Origin: Alloprevotella rava
GTDB taxonomy: Bacteria > Bacteroidota > Bacteroidia > Bacteroidales > Bacteroidaceae
Reading direction: 5' to 3'
NCBI RefSeq assembly: GCF_014195585.1
Contig: NZ_JACICA010000016.1
Location: forward strand, 1 to 42,237
DNA length: 42,237 nucleotides
The notes under the pieces: generated by a model
Databases searched by the model: none
What the model was told of the DNA's origin: nothing
What the model saw: the letters and a program-made list of their open reading frames with translations, nothing else
Shown here: positions 7,650 to 16,377 of the stretch, piece by piece
Layout: each line of letters begins with the position of its first letter
How positions within the stretch are numbered: position 1 is the stretch's first letter
Program-made: the position numbers and the translations under genes

Positions 7650-8564
7650 ATGGAAAAATTTGAAATTCATATATTGGGATGTGGAAGTGCTTTGCCTACA
7701 TTGAGACATCATCCAAGTTCTCAAGTGATAAACTTGCGAGAAAAATTATTTATGATTGATTGTGGCGAAGGAACACAAATTCAGTTTAGGAAAACTCGTT
7801 TAAAATTCTCTCATCTTAATACGATTTTTATTTCTCATACTCATGGAGACCATTGTCTTGGACTTATTGGGCTTATCCAGACCTTTTCAATGTTGGGACG
7901 CACAGCTCCTATCCATATATATGGACCACAAGATTTGAAAGATTTTTTACAGCCACTTTTAGAATTCTATAAAAAGAGTATAGGCTTTCCTGTGAATATT
8001 CACTGTGTGAACTCTAGGATAATGGATTTGGTTTATGAGGATAGGAGTGTAGAAGTGTATACGATTCCTTTGTCTCATAGGGCGTTATGTTGTGGCTATC
8101 TTTTCAGAGAAAAACGAGTCCTGCCGCATATCCGTAGAGAGATGATCAATTTTTATGGAATTCCTAATTATGCAATTAATAGTATAAAAGAAGGAGCGGA
8201 TTGGATTCTACCTAATGGTGAATGTATTTCCAATTCGAGCCTAACTTTTCCTGGAGAAGCTCCTAGAAGCTATGCTTATTGTTCTGACACGTGCTACCTT
8301 CCTAAATTAGCTGAGGTGATTACAGGAATAGATCTATTATATCATGAGGCAACTTTTTGTGAAGAAAATGCTGCACGTGCTCAAGAAGTGATGCACACCA
8401 CAGCACGCCAAGCTGCTATGCTAGCTAAGTCTGCAAAAGTTGGAAAGTTGATGCTTGGGCATTTCTCTGCTCGATATGAAAATGAATCTACTCTATTAAA
8501 AGAAGCTCAGCAAGTTTTCCCACAGACAATATTGGCGAATGAGGGCTTGGTTGTTAATGTCTAA
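7650..8564 (+). CDS. rnz: Ribonuclease Z (tRNA 3' endonuclease)
   Basis: RNase Z cuts tRNA precursors after the discriminator base. The 304-residue protein is a metallo-beta-lactamase-fold enzyme: zinc motif SHTHGDH at about 62-68, further ligands in LSHRALCCGY, YCSDTCY and GHFSARY, and a PxKxRN-like exosite loop in the middle. Length is typical of the short form. GAATGG with AAGGAAGAG just upstream gives a plausible ribosome site. It is divergent from mazG, with a 160-base shared control region in which I see no clear plus-strand promoter. Confidence 0.95.
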   Translation: MEKFEIHILGCGSALPTLRHHPSSQVINLREKLFMIDCGEGTQIQFRKTRLKFSHLNTIFISHTHGDHCLGLIGLIQTFSMLGRTAPIHIYGPQDLKDFLQPLLEFYKKSIGFPVNIHCVNSRIMDLVYEDRSVEVYTIPLSHRALCCGYLFREKRVLPHIRREMINFYGIPNYAINSIKEGADWILPNGECISNSSLTFPGEAPRSYAYCSDTCYLPKLAEVITGIDLLYHEATFCEENAARAQEVMHTTARQAAMLAKSAKVGKLMLGHFSARYENESTLLKEAQQVFPQTILANEGLVVNV

Positions 8565-8638
8565 TGTTATTCACTTGGGTACTTATGCTTTCAAGAATTT
8601 CAATAGCTCTCCGTATTATCTATTGAAAGAAAAATACT

Positions 8639-8646
8639 TATTTTTG
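8639..8646 (+). promoter_or_regulatory. Possible -7 box for fbp-sdaA
   Basis: TATTTTTG matches TAnnTTTG about 21 bases before the fbp ATG. The -33 element is not clear. Confidence 0.4.
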
Positions 8647-8667
8647 CATAAAGAATAAGATATAATT

Positions 8668-10650
8668 ATGACACATCCCAATTTAAAAAGTGTATTAGAT
8701 AGTGAGCGTTACTTGCGTTTACTAGCACGAGATTTTCCGACTATATCAAGTGTTACTACAGAAATTATAAACCTAGAAGCTATATTACATCTGCCAAAGC
8801 CTACAGAACATTTTATGGCAGATCTTCATGGGGAAAATGAGGCATTCCAACATGTTCTTCGCAATGCTTCTGGTAATATTAAAAGAAAGGTACAAGAGTT
8901 GTTTTCTAATTCTTTAAGAGATAAGGATATGACGGACTTGTGTACTTTAATTTATTATCCTGAACAGAAACTGGAATTAGTAAAGCAGACAGATAAGAAT
9001 ATAAAAGATTATTACCAGACAACGCTAAACCAACTGATAGCTGTATGCCGTCGAGTTTCATCGAAGTATACACGTTCAAAAGTGCGAAAGAGTTTACCTT
9101 CAGAATTTACATATATAATAGAAGAACTCTTGCATGAATCAACAGAAGATCATAATAAGGAGGCGTATGTAAATGTCATTATTCAAACGATTATTGGCAC
9201 TAAACGGGCCGACCAATTTATTATAGCTCTTTGTTATCTTATTCAGCGTATGGCTGTAGATCAATTGCATTTATTGGGTGATATTTTTGATAGAGGTCCA
9301 GGTGCCCATCTAATTTTAAACACTTTAGAAAATTACCACCATTGGGATATACAATGGGGGAATCATGATATCCTATGGATGGGAGCTGCAGCTGGAAATC
9401 CAGTCTGTGTTGCCAGTGTACTACGTTTATCCTTACGCTATGCAAACATGCAAACGCTAGAAGAAGGCTATGCTATAAATCTTTTGCCACTTTCTACCTT
9501 TGCAATGGAAACTTATTCTGAGGATCCTTGTGAGATTTTCATTCCTAAATTAGAGGATACAGGAAGGAATTTGAGTGAAAAAGAAATCCACCTGTTAGCT
9601 CAGATGCATAAAGCAATTGCGATTATTCAATTTAAACTTGAAGGTCAGCTTTATGAGAAGTATCCCGAGTGGGAAATGAAAGACCGTGGAGTTCTAGCGG
9701 GGATTCATGATAAAAAAGTCTCTCTTTATGGTAAGGACTATGGTTTGTTAGATTCTTTTTTTCCAACGCTGGATGAATTAAATCCTTTTATGCTTACAGA
9801 AGAAGAGAGTTGGGTTGTTGAACGCCTCGTTCATAGTTTTGTTATTAGCGATAAACTCCAGCGTCATGTTCAATGTCTTTTGTCGCATGGCTCTATGTGG
9901 GGAGTATACAATTCTAATCTACTATTTCATGCTTCAGTACCACTTAATTCTGATGGTTCTTTACGAAAAGTAAAAGTATGTGAGAATGAGGTTGGTGGGC
10001 AAGAATTGATGACTCTTGTTGAACAAGAAATTCGTGCAGCATTTGATGATGGTCTTGATGCTGCAGAACGGCAACAAGCCTGTGATTATTTTTGGTATTT
10101 ATGGTGTGGCCCTAATAGCCCACTATTTGATAAGTCGAAGATGGCTACTTTTGAGCGTTATTTTGTTGCTGAAAAAGAAACACATGAAGAAGAGAAAGGC
10201 TTTTATTATCATCTTCGAGAACAAGCAGATGTTTGTGACAATCTGATGGATGCTTTTGGTGTAATAGGAAAGCATCGACATATTATCAACGGGCATGTTC
10301 CTGTGAAAGTTGGTTCTGGAGAAAATCCAATTAAGGCAGAAGGTCGTTTGATGGTAATAGATGGTGGATTTGCTAAGGCCTACCATCATACAACAGGAAT
10401 TGCTGGTTACACTCTTGTGTATCACAGTCGTGGTTTCCAATTAGTTCAACATGCTCCATTTAAGAGCACTGAAGATGCTATAGCTAATGGTACAGACATC
10501 AAGAGTACCATGCAAATTGTTGAAATGATGGGACATCGCGAAATGGTAAGTGATACAGACAAAGGAGAAGAACTAAGAGGACAGATTGTTGATCTTGAGA
10601 AATTGCTGATCGCTTACAGAAGAGGTATTATCAAAGAAAAAGAATTATGA
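8668..10650 (+). CDS. fbp: Fructose-1,6-bisphosphatase, class III
   Basis: Converts fructose-1,6-bisphosphate to fructose-6-phosphate in gluconeogenesis. Its 660 residues match the large class III type found in Firmicutes and Bacteroidetes, which has a metallophosphatase core. Visible motifs are MADLHGE (about 50-56), GDIFDRGPG (204-212) and GNHD (231-234) for metal binding. NGHVPVK (about 541-547) and VIDGGFAKAYH are the C-terminal substrate-binding stretches. Its TGA stop overlaps the ATG of sdaA (ATGA), so translation is probably coupled. Confidence 0.95.
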   Translation: MTHPNLKSVLDSERYLRLLARDFPTISSVTTEIINLEAILHLPKPTEHFMADLHGENEAFQHVLRNASGNIKRKVQELFSNSLRDKDMTDLCTLIYYPEQKLELVKQTDKNIKDYYQTTLNQLIAVCRRVSSKYTRSKVRKSLPSEFTYIIEELLHESTEDHNKEAYVNVIIQTIIGTKRADQFIIALCYLIQRMAVDQLHLLGDIFDRGPGAHLILNTLENYHHWDIQWGNHDILWMGAAAGNPVCVASVLRLSLRYANMQTLEEGYAINLLPLSTFAMETYSEDPCEIFIPKLEDTGRNLSEKEIHLLAQMHKAIAIIQFKLEGQLYEKYPEWEMKDRGVLAGIHDKKVSLYGKDYGLLDSFFPTLDELNPFMLTEEESWVVERLVHSFVISDKLQRHVQCLLSHGSMWGVYNSNLLFHASVPLNSDGSLRKVKVCENEVGGQELMTLVEQEIRAAFDDGLDAAERQQACDYFWYLWCGPNSPLFDKSKMATFERYFVAEKETHEEEKGFYYHLREQADVCDNLMDAFGVIGKHRHIINGHVPVKVGSGENPIKAEGRLMVIDGGFAKAYHHTTGIAGYTLVYHSRGFQLVQHAPFKSTEDAIANGTDIKSTMQIVEMMGHREMVSDTDKGEELRGQIVDLEKLLIAYRRGIIKEKEL

Positions 10651-11855
10651 AAAGTCTAAGAGAACTCTTTAGAATAGGGCAGGGACCTTCTTCTTCGCAC
10701 ACAATGGGACCAAGATTTGCGGCTGAAAAGTATTTAGCTCTGCATCCAGAAGCACAAAGATTTCGTGTTACTTTATATGGTTCACTTGCGGCAACAGGGC
10801 GCGGTCATTTAACAGATTATGCTATTCAACAAGTTTTTGGAGAAACTTGTGAAATTATTTGGCGAGCTGATATTATGCCAAAGTTTCATCCAAACGGAAT
10901 GATGTTTGAATGTGCTGGTGCTTTGGCAGAATATGGTGATCCTTGGACTGTTTATAGTATTGGAGGTGGAGCTTTAGCTGAAGAAGGAAGCGAAGCTTTA
11001 GAAACTCCTGATGTTTACGACCTCAACCATCTTAGTGATATAAAGCAATGGTGTGAGCAACGAGGAAAATCTTATTGGGAATATGTAGAACATTGTGAGG
11101 GGCCGCAGATTTGGAGTTATCTCGATAGAGTCTGGAAAACAATGGAAGCATCTGTTGAGAGAGGTTTAGTTCATGAAGGTGTACTTCCTGGTGTATTAAA
11201 TTTACGTCGTAAGGCTCCCGATTATTTTATTAAAGCGATGGGGTATGGAACTAGTTTGCAAACACGCGGTCTTGTCTTTGCTTATGCTTTGGCGGTGAGT
11301 GAGGAAAATGCAAGTGGTGGAGAGATCGTTACTGCTCCCACTTGTGGTAGTTGTGGTGTGGTTCCTGCAGTTTTGTATCATATTGCTAAATCTCGTAAGT
11401 TTCCAGAGCAGCGAATTCTCCATGCCTTAGCCATCGCTGGATTAGTTGGTAATGTGGCAAAAAGCTTAGCAAGTATTAGTGGAGCAGAATGTGGATGTCA
11501 AGCAGAAGTGGGAGTCGCCTGTGCTATGGCTGCCGCTGCTGCTAACTATATTTTCGGTGGTAGCCTTGCTAGTATAGAATATAGCGCAGAAATGGGATTG
11601 GAGCATCATTTAGGGATGACCTGTGATCCTATATGTGGGTTAGTGCAGATACCTTGTATAGAGAGGAATGCTCATGCTGCAGCAAGAGCATTAGATGCTA
11701 ATATATATTCTACTTTTGCAGAAGGTCTTCATCGTATTAGTTATGACAAATGTGTCGAAGTGATGAAAGAAACCGGTCATGATCTTCCTTCTGTTTATCG
11801 AGAAACAAGTGAAGGTGGGCTTGCAAAAGGATATAGTCGTGGTATGGGAAGTTAA
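10647..11855 (+). CDS. sdaA: L-serine dehydratase (ammonia-lyase), one-chain iron-sulfur type
   Basis: Deaminates L-serine to pyruvate using a 4Fe-4S cluster. The 402-residue chain joins the beta domain (GPSSSHTMGP at about 13-22) with the alpha domain. Cysteines that can hold the cluster are in APTCGSCGV, GCQAEVGVAC and CDPICGLVQIPC. The start overlaps the fbp stop by 4 bases, giving a two-gene unit that could feed serine carbon to pyruvate while fbp drives gluconeogenesis; that link is inference. No terminator is seen before the rpsP promoter. Confidence 0.95.
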   Translation: MKSLRELFRIGQGPSSSHTMGPRFAAEKYLALHPEAQRFRVTLYGSLAATGRGHLTDYAIQQVFGETCEIIWRADIMPKFHPNGMMFECAGALAEYGDPWTVYSIGGGALAEEGSEALETPDVYDLNHLSDIKQWCEQRGKSYWEYVEHCEGPQIWSYLDRVWKTMEASVERGLVHEGVLPGVLNLRRKAPDYFIKAMGYGTSLQTRGLVFAYALAVSEENASGGEIVTAPTCGSCGVVPAVLYHIAKSRKFPEQRILHALAIAGLVGNVAKSLASISGAECGCQAEVGVACAMAAAAANYIFGGSLASIEYSAEMGLEHHLGMTCDPICGLVQIPCIERNAHAAARALDANIYSTFAEGLHRISYDKCVEVMKETGHDLPSVYRETSEGGLAKGYSRGMGS

Positions 11856-11870
11856 AATGTTTTGCATAAC

Positions 11871-11902
11871 TATTGTAGTATAAGAAAAAAGAAGTAACTT
11901 TG
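11871..11902 (+). promoter_or_regulatory. Promoter of rpsP
   Basis: TATTG (11871-11875), 19 bases, then TAACTTTG (11895-11902) fit the Bacteroidetes promoter with a weak -33. It leaves a leader of about 50 bases before rpsP. Confidence 0.6.
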
Positions 11903-11958
11903 CGGCCGCTATTACGAGTTAATGGCATACAATTCAAACTAATAAAATTTAATTAAAA

Positions 11959-12501
11959 ATGGCAACAAGAATTAGATTGCAGCGTCACGGCCGTAAAGGT
12001 TATGCTTTTTATAGCATCGTAGCTGCAGACGTAAGAGCACCACGTGATGGTAAGTTTATCGAAAAGATTGGTACTTTCAATCCTAATACCAATCCTGCCA
12101 CGGTAGATTTGAATTTTGAACGTGCTCTTCATTGGATTGAGTGTGGTGCACAACCCACAGATACCGTTCGCCACATTCTCAGTGCAGAAGGTGTTATGTT
12201 GATGAAGCATCTCAATGGTGGTGTACGCAAGGGGGCTTTTGATGAAGCAGCTGCAAAAGCTAAGTTTGAGGCTTGGAAGGACGCTAAGGCGAAGAAGGCT
12301 GAAGCTGATAATGTCAAGACCGCTGCTGAGAAGAAAGCTGCTGCTGCAGCACGCTTAGAAGCTGAAAAAAAGGTGAAAGAGAAAATTGCTGAAAAAGTAG
12401 CTGATAAGAAGGCTGCTGAAGCAGCTGCTAAGGCAGAGGCAGCAGTTGAATCTGTTGAAGAAACAGTAGTTGAAGTAACTGAAGCTCCTGCAGACGCATA
12501 A
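11959..12501 (+). CDS. rpsP: 30S ribosomal protein S16 with long C-terminal tail
   Basis: S16 binds 16S rRNA and is needed for 30S assembly. Residues 1 to about 85 are a standard S16 domain ([21 protein letters not shown]). The remaining approximately 95 residues are almost wholly Ala, Lys and Glu with some Val, predicted helical or disordered. S16 is usually 80-90 residues; a tail of this kind is common in Bacteroidetes, so I take it as real and not a frameshift. It is monocistronic, between its own promoter and a strong terminator. Confidence 0.95.
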   Translation: MATRIRLQRHGRKGYAFYSIVAADVRAPRDGKFIEKIGTFNPNTNPATVDLNFERALHWIECGAQPTDTVRHILSAEGVMLMKHLNGGVRKGAFDEAAAKAKFEAWKDAKAKKAEADNVKTAAEKKAAAAARLEAEKKVKEKIAEKVADKKAAEAAAKAEAAVESVEETVVEVTEAPADA

Positions 12502-12518
12502 AATAAAAAATAATACTA

Positions 12519-12545
12519 CAAGCAGCCCTCTTTGAGGGCTGCTTG
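12519..12545 (+). terminator. Intrinsic terminator of rpsP
   Basis: A perfect 12-bp GC-rich stem (12519-12530 with 12534-12545) has a TTT loop, 17 bases after the rpsP stop. The T tail is short. Confidence 0.8.
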
Positions 12546-12663
12546 TTCATAAGATCTTATATTCCTTGAAAAAAATATTTTCTGATATTCAGTGAATTAA
12601 TTTGTACACTCTTAATAAATCTGCAAGTGTTTTTTTCTTTACGGTAAGAAACTTGCATTTTAT

Positions 12664-12696
12664 GGTTTATTCCCAAATTGCGTTGGTATTATTCTT
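12664..12696 (+). repeat. 33-bp repeat, copy 2 (orphan IS-end-like sequence)
   Basis: GGTTTATTCCCA followed by AATTGCGTTGGTATTATT matches the IS end at 139-171 (minus strand) with four differences. No transposase or second end is seen around it. It lies about 35 bases beyond the stop of the DEAD helicase gene, in a 228-base gap between convergent genes. Confidence 0.7.
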
Positions 12697-12729
12697 GAGT
12701 CCCATTATCAATGTAGGACAGTATCGTTT

Positions 12730-13995
12730 CTAGTGCAATTTCCTTATTATTTCTTCATCTGTAGTATTGGACTTTTGGTTGCATCTACTCTTATTTCTTT
12801 TTCTATTATGAGTATTGCGCCCTTTTCCTCTTTGTTTTTCTGGATCCTTAAGTCCTTCAGGTAGAGGTGTTCGTGCTAGTTTTTCCTTCAGTAATTTTTC
12901 AATATTATGGAGAGCAAAGAGGTCTTTTTCTCCAACAAGTGTCACTGCAATGCCGTTGCGGCCAGCACGGGCGGTTCGGCCAATGCGATGAACGTAATCC
13001 TCAGCATCGCGCGGAGCATCATAGTTAATAACCATTTGTATGTCGTTAATGTCAATGCCACGTGCCACAATATCTGTTGCAACAAGTATGTCTGTGTGAC
13101 CTGCCTTAAATTTCAACATCACTTCATCGCGTTGCTGTTGGAGCAAATCAGAATGCATTGCTTCGCAATTAAAGTGAGCACGTTTTAGGAGAATATGGAG
13201 TTCTTTTACTTTTTGTTTGGATGAACAAAAGATGATGACGCGTTCCGGTTTACACTGCTTGAAAAGATGACGGATAATCGTATTCTTATCCGTTTCCCTA
13301 CATACATAAATGCTCTGTTGGATTTTCTCTGCGGGTTTACTAACTGCAAGTCTGATTTCTTCCGGATTGTGCATAATGCTACGAGCAAATTTGTCGATAG
13401 TATCTGGCATGGTGGCGGAGAAAAGGATTGTTTGTCGCTTTTCTGGTAGCTGTTTTACGATTTTTAGAATATCGTCTGAAAATCCCATATCCAACATACG
13501 ATCAGCTTCATCGAGGATAAGATGAGTTGTATGACTCAAGTCAAGATTCCCCAAATCAAGATGAGTGAGGAGGCGTCCAGGTGTGGCGATGACTATATCT
13601 GCGCCCTGTTTGAGGCTGCGTTTTTCTTGTTCGAAGCGCACTCCATCATTGCCACCGTAAACGGCGATACCGTTAACACTGACATAGTATCCAAATCCCT
13701 GCAAGGCTTGATCAATTTGTTGTGCTAATTCCCGCGTGGGAGCCATGATAAGACAATTAATGGCTTCCGCGGGATGGGGCTCTCTTTTCAGCAGTGTCAA
13801 AATAGGTAGTAAATAGGCCGCAGTTTTACCCGTGCCTGTTTGTGCTATACCAATGATATCTTTTCCCTCCAAAATTGTTGGAATACAACGGGCTTGAACG
13901 GGCGTACATTTTTCAAATCTCATGTCATAGAGGGCATCTAGAACATCATCAGAGAGAGCTAAATCCTCAAAATAAATATCTTCGTTTTCTTTCAT
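12730..13995 (-). CDS. DEAD-box ATP-dependent RNA helicase (RhlE-like)
   Basis: Unwinds RNA duplexes, probably in ribosome assembly or RNA decay. All core motifs are present: Q motif (F-E-D-L then TPVQARCIP), I AQTGTGKT (51-58), Ia PTRELAQQ, Ib TPGR (138-141), II DEAD (162-165), III SAT (193-195), V ATDIVARGIDI and VI HRIGRTARAG (336-345). The C-terminal tail is basic (KGRNTHNRKRNKSR), likely for RNA binding. At 421 residues it fits RhlE-type proteins. It is last in the lon-tgt-LptF/G operon, 12 bases after the permease gene. Confidence 0.93.
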   Translation of the reverse strand: MKENEDIYFEDLALSDDVLDALYDMRFEKCTPVQARCIPTILEGKDIIGIAQTGTGKTAAYLLPILTLLKREPHPAEAINCLIMAPTRELAQQIDQALQGFGYYVSVNGIAVYGGNDGVRFEQEKRSLKQGADIVIATPGRLLTHLDLGNLDLSHTTHLILDEADRMLDMGFSDDILKIVKQLPEKRQTILFSATMPDTIDKFARSIMHNPEEIRLAVSKPAEKIQQSIYVCRETDKNTIIRHLFKQCKPERVIIFCSSKQKVKELHILLKRAHFNCEAMHSDLLQQQRDEVMLKFKAGHTDILVATDIVARGIDINDIQMVINYDAPRDAEDYVHRIGRTARAGRNGIAVTLVGEKDLFALHNIEKLLKEKLARTPLPEGLKDPEKQRGKGRNTHNRKRNKSRCNQKSNTTDEEIIRKLH

Positions 13996-14007
13996 ATAAT
14001 CATAAAT

Positions 14008-15207
14008 TTATTGTGGAGTGCGTTTGTATAAAACAAAAGCAATAATGGCAAAAATAATGTTAGGCATCCATACACTTAGCATAGGCGACATATTTGCGTT
14101 AATAGCAAAGGTTGCACTCACCGTTTGAAAAAGGATGTATCCGAAGCTAAGAGCAAGCCCTACACCAATACTTGTTCCCATGCCGTTCTTTCTTTTCTCC
14201 GTGGAAAGAGATACGCCTATCAATGTGAGGATAAATGCGGCAAAAGGCATAGCAAATCGTTTATGATATTCCACTTCAAAGGTGCTAATACCTGCTGCAC
14301 CGCGCAACTTTTGTTTATCAATAAATTCGCTCAGTTCAGGCAAGGTCATAGTTTCTTGCTGATTGCGTACGAAAAAAAAGTCACGAGGCTCCATCATGAT
14401 GGTACTATCTAATTTGTCTCCTCGTTCCACTTTTTCGCACATACCGCGCAGCGTACGTTTTTCGTACATTCGTAGTGTCCAACTATAACGTTTATCTGCC
14501 AGCGTATCGTATTCAATGGTTTGTGCAGTAAGGCGAGATACGAGTTTTTTACCAGAAATCTTATCTAGTGAGAAGCCATAACCACTTTTTGTTTGGTTGT
14601 CGAAGTGTGTAATATAAGCAAAAACTCCCGTATCTACCTGCATTTGTATGTTGTCAATACTTGTAACGTCTTTCTTTTTGATGTAATGATTCTCAAAATT
14701 CACACGCGCAACATTGCCACGTGGAATAATATAAGCTCCCAAAAAGAAAGTGGTGACAGCAATGAGAGTTGCAGAAATCATATAGGGGCGAAGCAAGCGT
14801 TTAAAGCTCATACCCGTAGATTTCATAGCTATTATTTCAGAGTTGCCTGCTAGCTTTGTCGTGAAAAGTATAATAGCAATGAAGACAAATAATGGGCTGA
14901 AAAGATTGGAGAAGTAGGGGATGAAGTTGGCATAATAGTCGAAGATTATTTTATTCCAACTTGCATGACTTGAAGAAATCTTGTCAATCTTTTCGTTATA
15001 GTCGAAGATTACAGCAATGGTAATAATGATGGCTATCAAGAAGATATAGGTGGAGAGAAACTGCCACATGATGTATCTATCAATGCGCAGAAATCCTATC
15101 TTTATGAGCAAATTACCGAACATCTCCTTGAGAGAAGACTTCCTTTTGGCGGTCTTCTCTTTCTTATCTCTTCTCCATTTGAAGTGTGGAAATGTTATCT
15201 TCTTCAT
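14008..15207 (-). CDS. LptF/LptG-family LPS export permease
   Basis: LptF/G permeases form the membrane part of the LptB2FG ABC transporter that extracts LPS from the inner membrane. The 399-residue protein has a basic N-terminal extension (about 1-40) and membrane helices at about 45-68, 98-118 and 135-160. A periplasmic jellyroll region (about 165-305) follows, then three C-terminal helices (about 315-395). The YjgP/YjgQ signature GNSEIIAMKSTGMS is at about 119-132. Whether it is LptF or LptG cannot be settled here. It lies 12 bases after tgt and 12 before the helicase. Confidence 0.88.
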   Translation of the reverse strand: MKKITFPHFKWRRDKKEKTAKRKSSLKEMFGNLLIKIGFLRIDRYIMWQFLSTYIFLIAIIITIAVIFDYNEKIDKISSSHASWNKIIFDYYANFIPYFSNLFSPLFVFIAIILFTTKLAGNSEIIAMKSTGMSFKRLLRPYMISATLIAVTTFFLGAYIIPRGNVARVNFENHYIKKKDVTSIDNIQMQVDTGVFAYITHFDNQTKSGYGFSLDKISGKKLVSRLTAQTIEYDTLADKRYSWTLRMYEKRTLRGMCEKVERGDKLDSTIMMEPRDFFFVRNQQETMTLPELSEFIDKQKLRGAAGISTFEVEYHKRFAMPFAAFILTLIGVSLSTEKRKNGMGTSIGVGLALSFGYILFQTVSATFAINANMSPMLSVWMPNIIFAIIAFVLYKRTPQ

Positions 15208-15219
15208 CTTATTACGAAA

Positions 15220-16377
15220 TTATAAGCGGCGGCTTAATTTCTCAACCATCATTTTTTTCCATGTAGAGAAGTCATTTGCAAGAATATGCTTGCGAGCTTC
15301 TCGTACAAGCCAGAGATAGAATGCCAAATTATGGATACTACCAATCTGCATAGCAAGTAACTCTTTAGCCTTGTACAAGTGATGGAGATATGCTTTGGTA
15401 TAAGCTAAGTCGACGAAGCTTGTACCATTGGGATCAACAGGAGAGAAGTCTTTAGCCCATTTAGCATTACGCATATTTATAATACCTTCTGAAGTGAAGA
15501 GCATAGCGTTGCGACCATTGCGCGTAGGCATTACACAGTCGAACATATCTACACCGCGTTCGATGCCTTCCAAGATATTGACGGGAGTCCCAACACCCAT
15601 CAAGTAGCGTGGTTTGGCTTGTGGTAAGATATCATTGACAACTTCTATCATTTCATACATCATGTCCGTAGGTTCGCCCACAGCAAGTCCGCCAATAGCA
15701 TATCCCTCTGCATCTAAGTCTGTTACAAAGTGCGCACTTTCTTGTCGTAGATCTTTATAAATACAGCCTTGAACAATAGGGAAGAGTGCCTGATGATAGC
15801 CGTACTTAGGTTGAGTACTATTGAATTGAGTTACGCAGCGTTTCAACCAATTATGCGTGAGTGTTAAGCTTTTTCGTGCATAAGCATAGTCTGCTGTTCC
15901 TGGCGGGCATTCATCGAAAGCCATCATGATATCTGCACCTATTGTTCGCTCTATATCCATCACTCGCTCAGGAGAGAAGAAATGCTTTGAGCCGTCAATA
16001 TGAGAGCGGAATTCGCAGCCATCTTCAGTGAGTTTTCGGATTCCTGTGAGTGAAAACACTTGGAATCCTCCACTGTCTGTAAGCATAGGGCGGTCAAAGC
16101 CATTAAACTTATGCAATCCTCCTGCAGCTTCTAAGACTTCAAGCCCAGGGCGCAAATAGAGGTGATAAGTATTTCCCAAGATGATTTGTGCATTGATATC
16201 GTCCTTTATCTCCCTCAGGTGTACAGCTTTAACACTACCCACTGTTCCGACAGGCATAAAGATTGGAGTTTCAATAGTTCCGTGGTCAGTTTCAATGCGT
16301 CCAGCTCTAGCTGCAGAGTTGGTATCAGAATGTTGAAGGGTGAAGAATCCTCCAGCTCGCTTATCAGTGATGGTCAT
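15220..16377 (-). CDS. tgt: Queuine tRNA-ribosyltransferase (Tgt), zinc cysteines missing
   Basis: Exchanges the wobble guanine for preQ1 in GUN-anticodon tRNAs. The 385-residue protein keeps the active site: general acid Asp101 in TDSGGFQVFSL, base pocket GGLAVGE (about 229-235), nucleophile Asp280 in DMFDCVMPTRNGRN. The C-terminal zinc site normally reads D-P-E-C-x-C-x-x-C, but here it is DPNGTSFVDL, so the three cysteines are Gly318, Ser320 and Asp323; only the fourth ligand His349 (SIHN) remains. The gene start overlaps the lon stop by 14 bases. tRNA modification is still the likely role. Confidence 0.93.
   Translation of the reverse strand: MTITDKRAGGFFTLQHSDTNSAARAGRIETDHGTIETPIFMPVGTVGSVKAVHLREIKDDINAQIILGNTYHLYLRPGLEVLEAAGGLHKFNGFDRPMLTDSGGFQVFSLTGIRKLTEDGCEFRSHIDGSKHFFSPERVMDIERTIGADIMMAFDECPPGTADYAYARKSLTLTHNWLKRCVTQFNSTQPKYGYHQALFPIVQGCIYKDLRQESAHFVTDLDAEGYAIGGLAVGEPTDMMYEMIEVVNDILPQAKPRYLMGVGTPVNILEGIERGVDMFDCVMPTRNGRNAMLFTSEGIINMRNAKWAKDFSPVDPNGTSFVDLAYTKAYLHHLYKAKELLAMQIGSIHNLAFYLWLVREARKHILANDFSTWKKMMVEKLSRRL

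Noticed and set aside
12907-13728. Several plus-strand ORFs of 60-93 codons opposite the DEAD helicase
   Set aside because: They are antisense shadows of a well-conserved helicase gene and have no recognisable domain or ribosome site.
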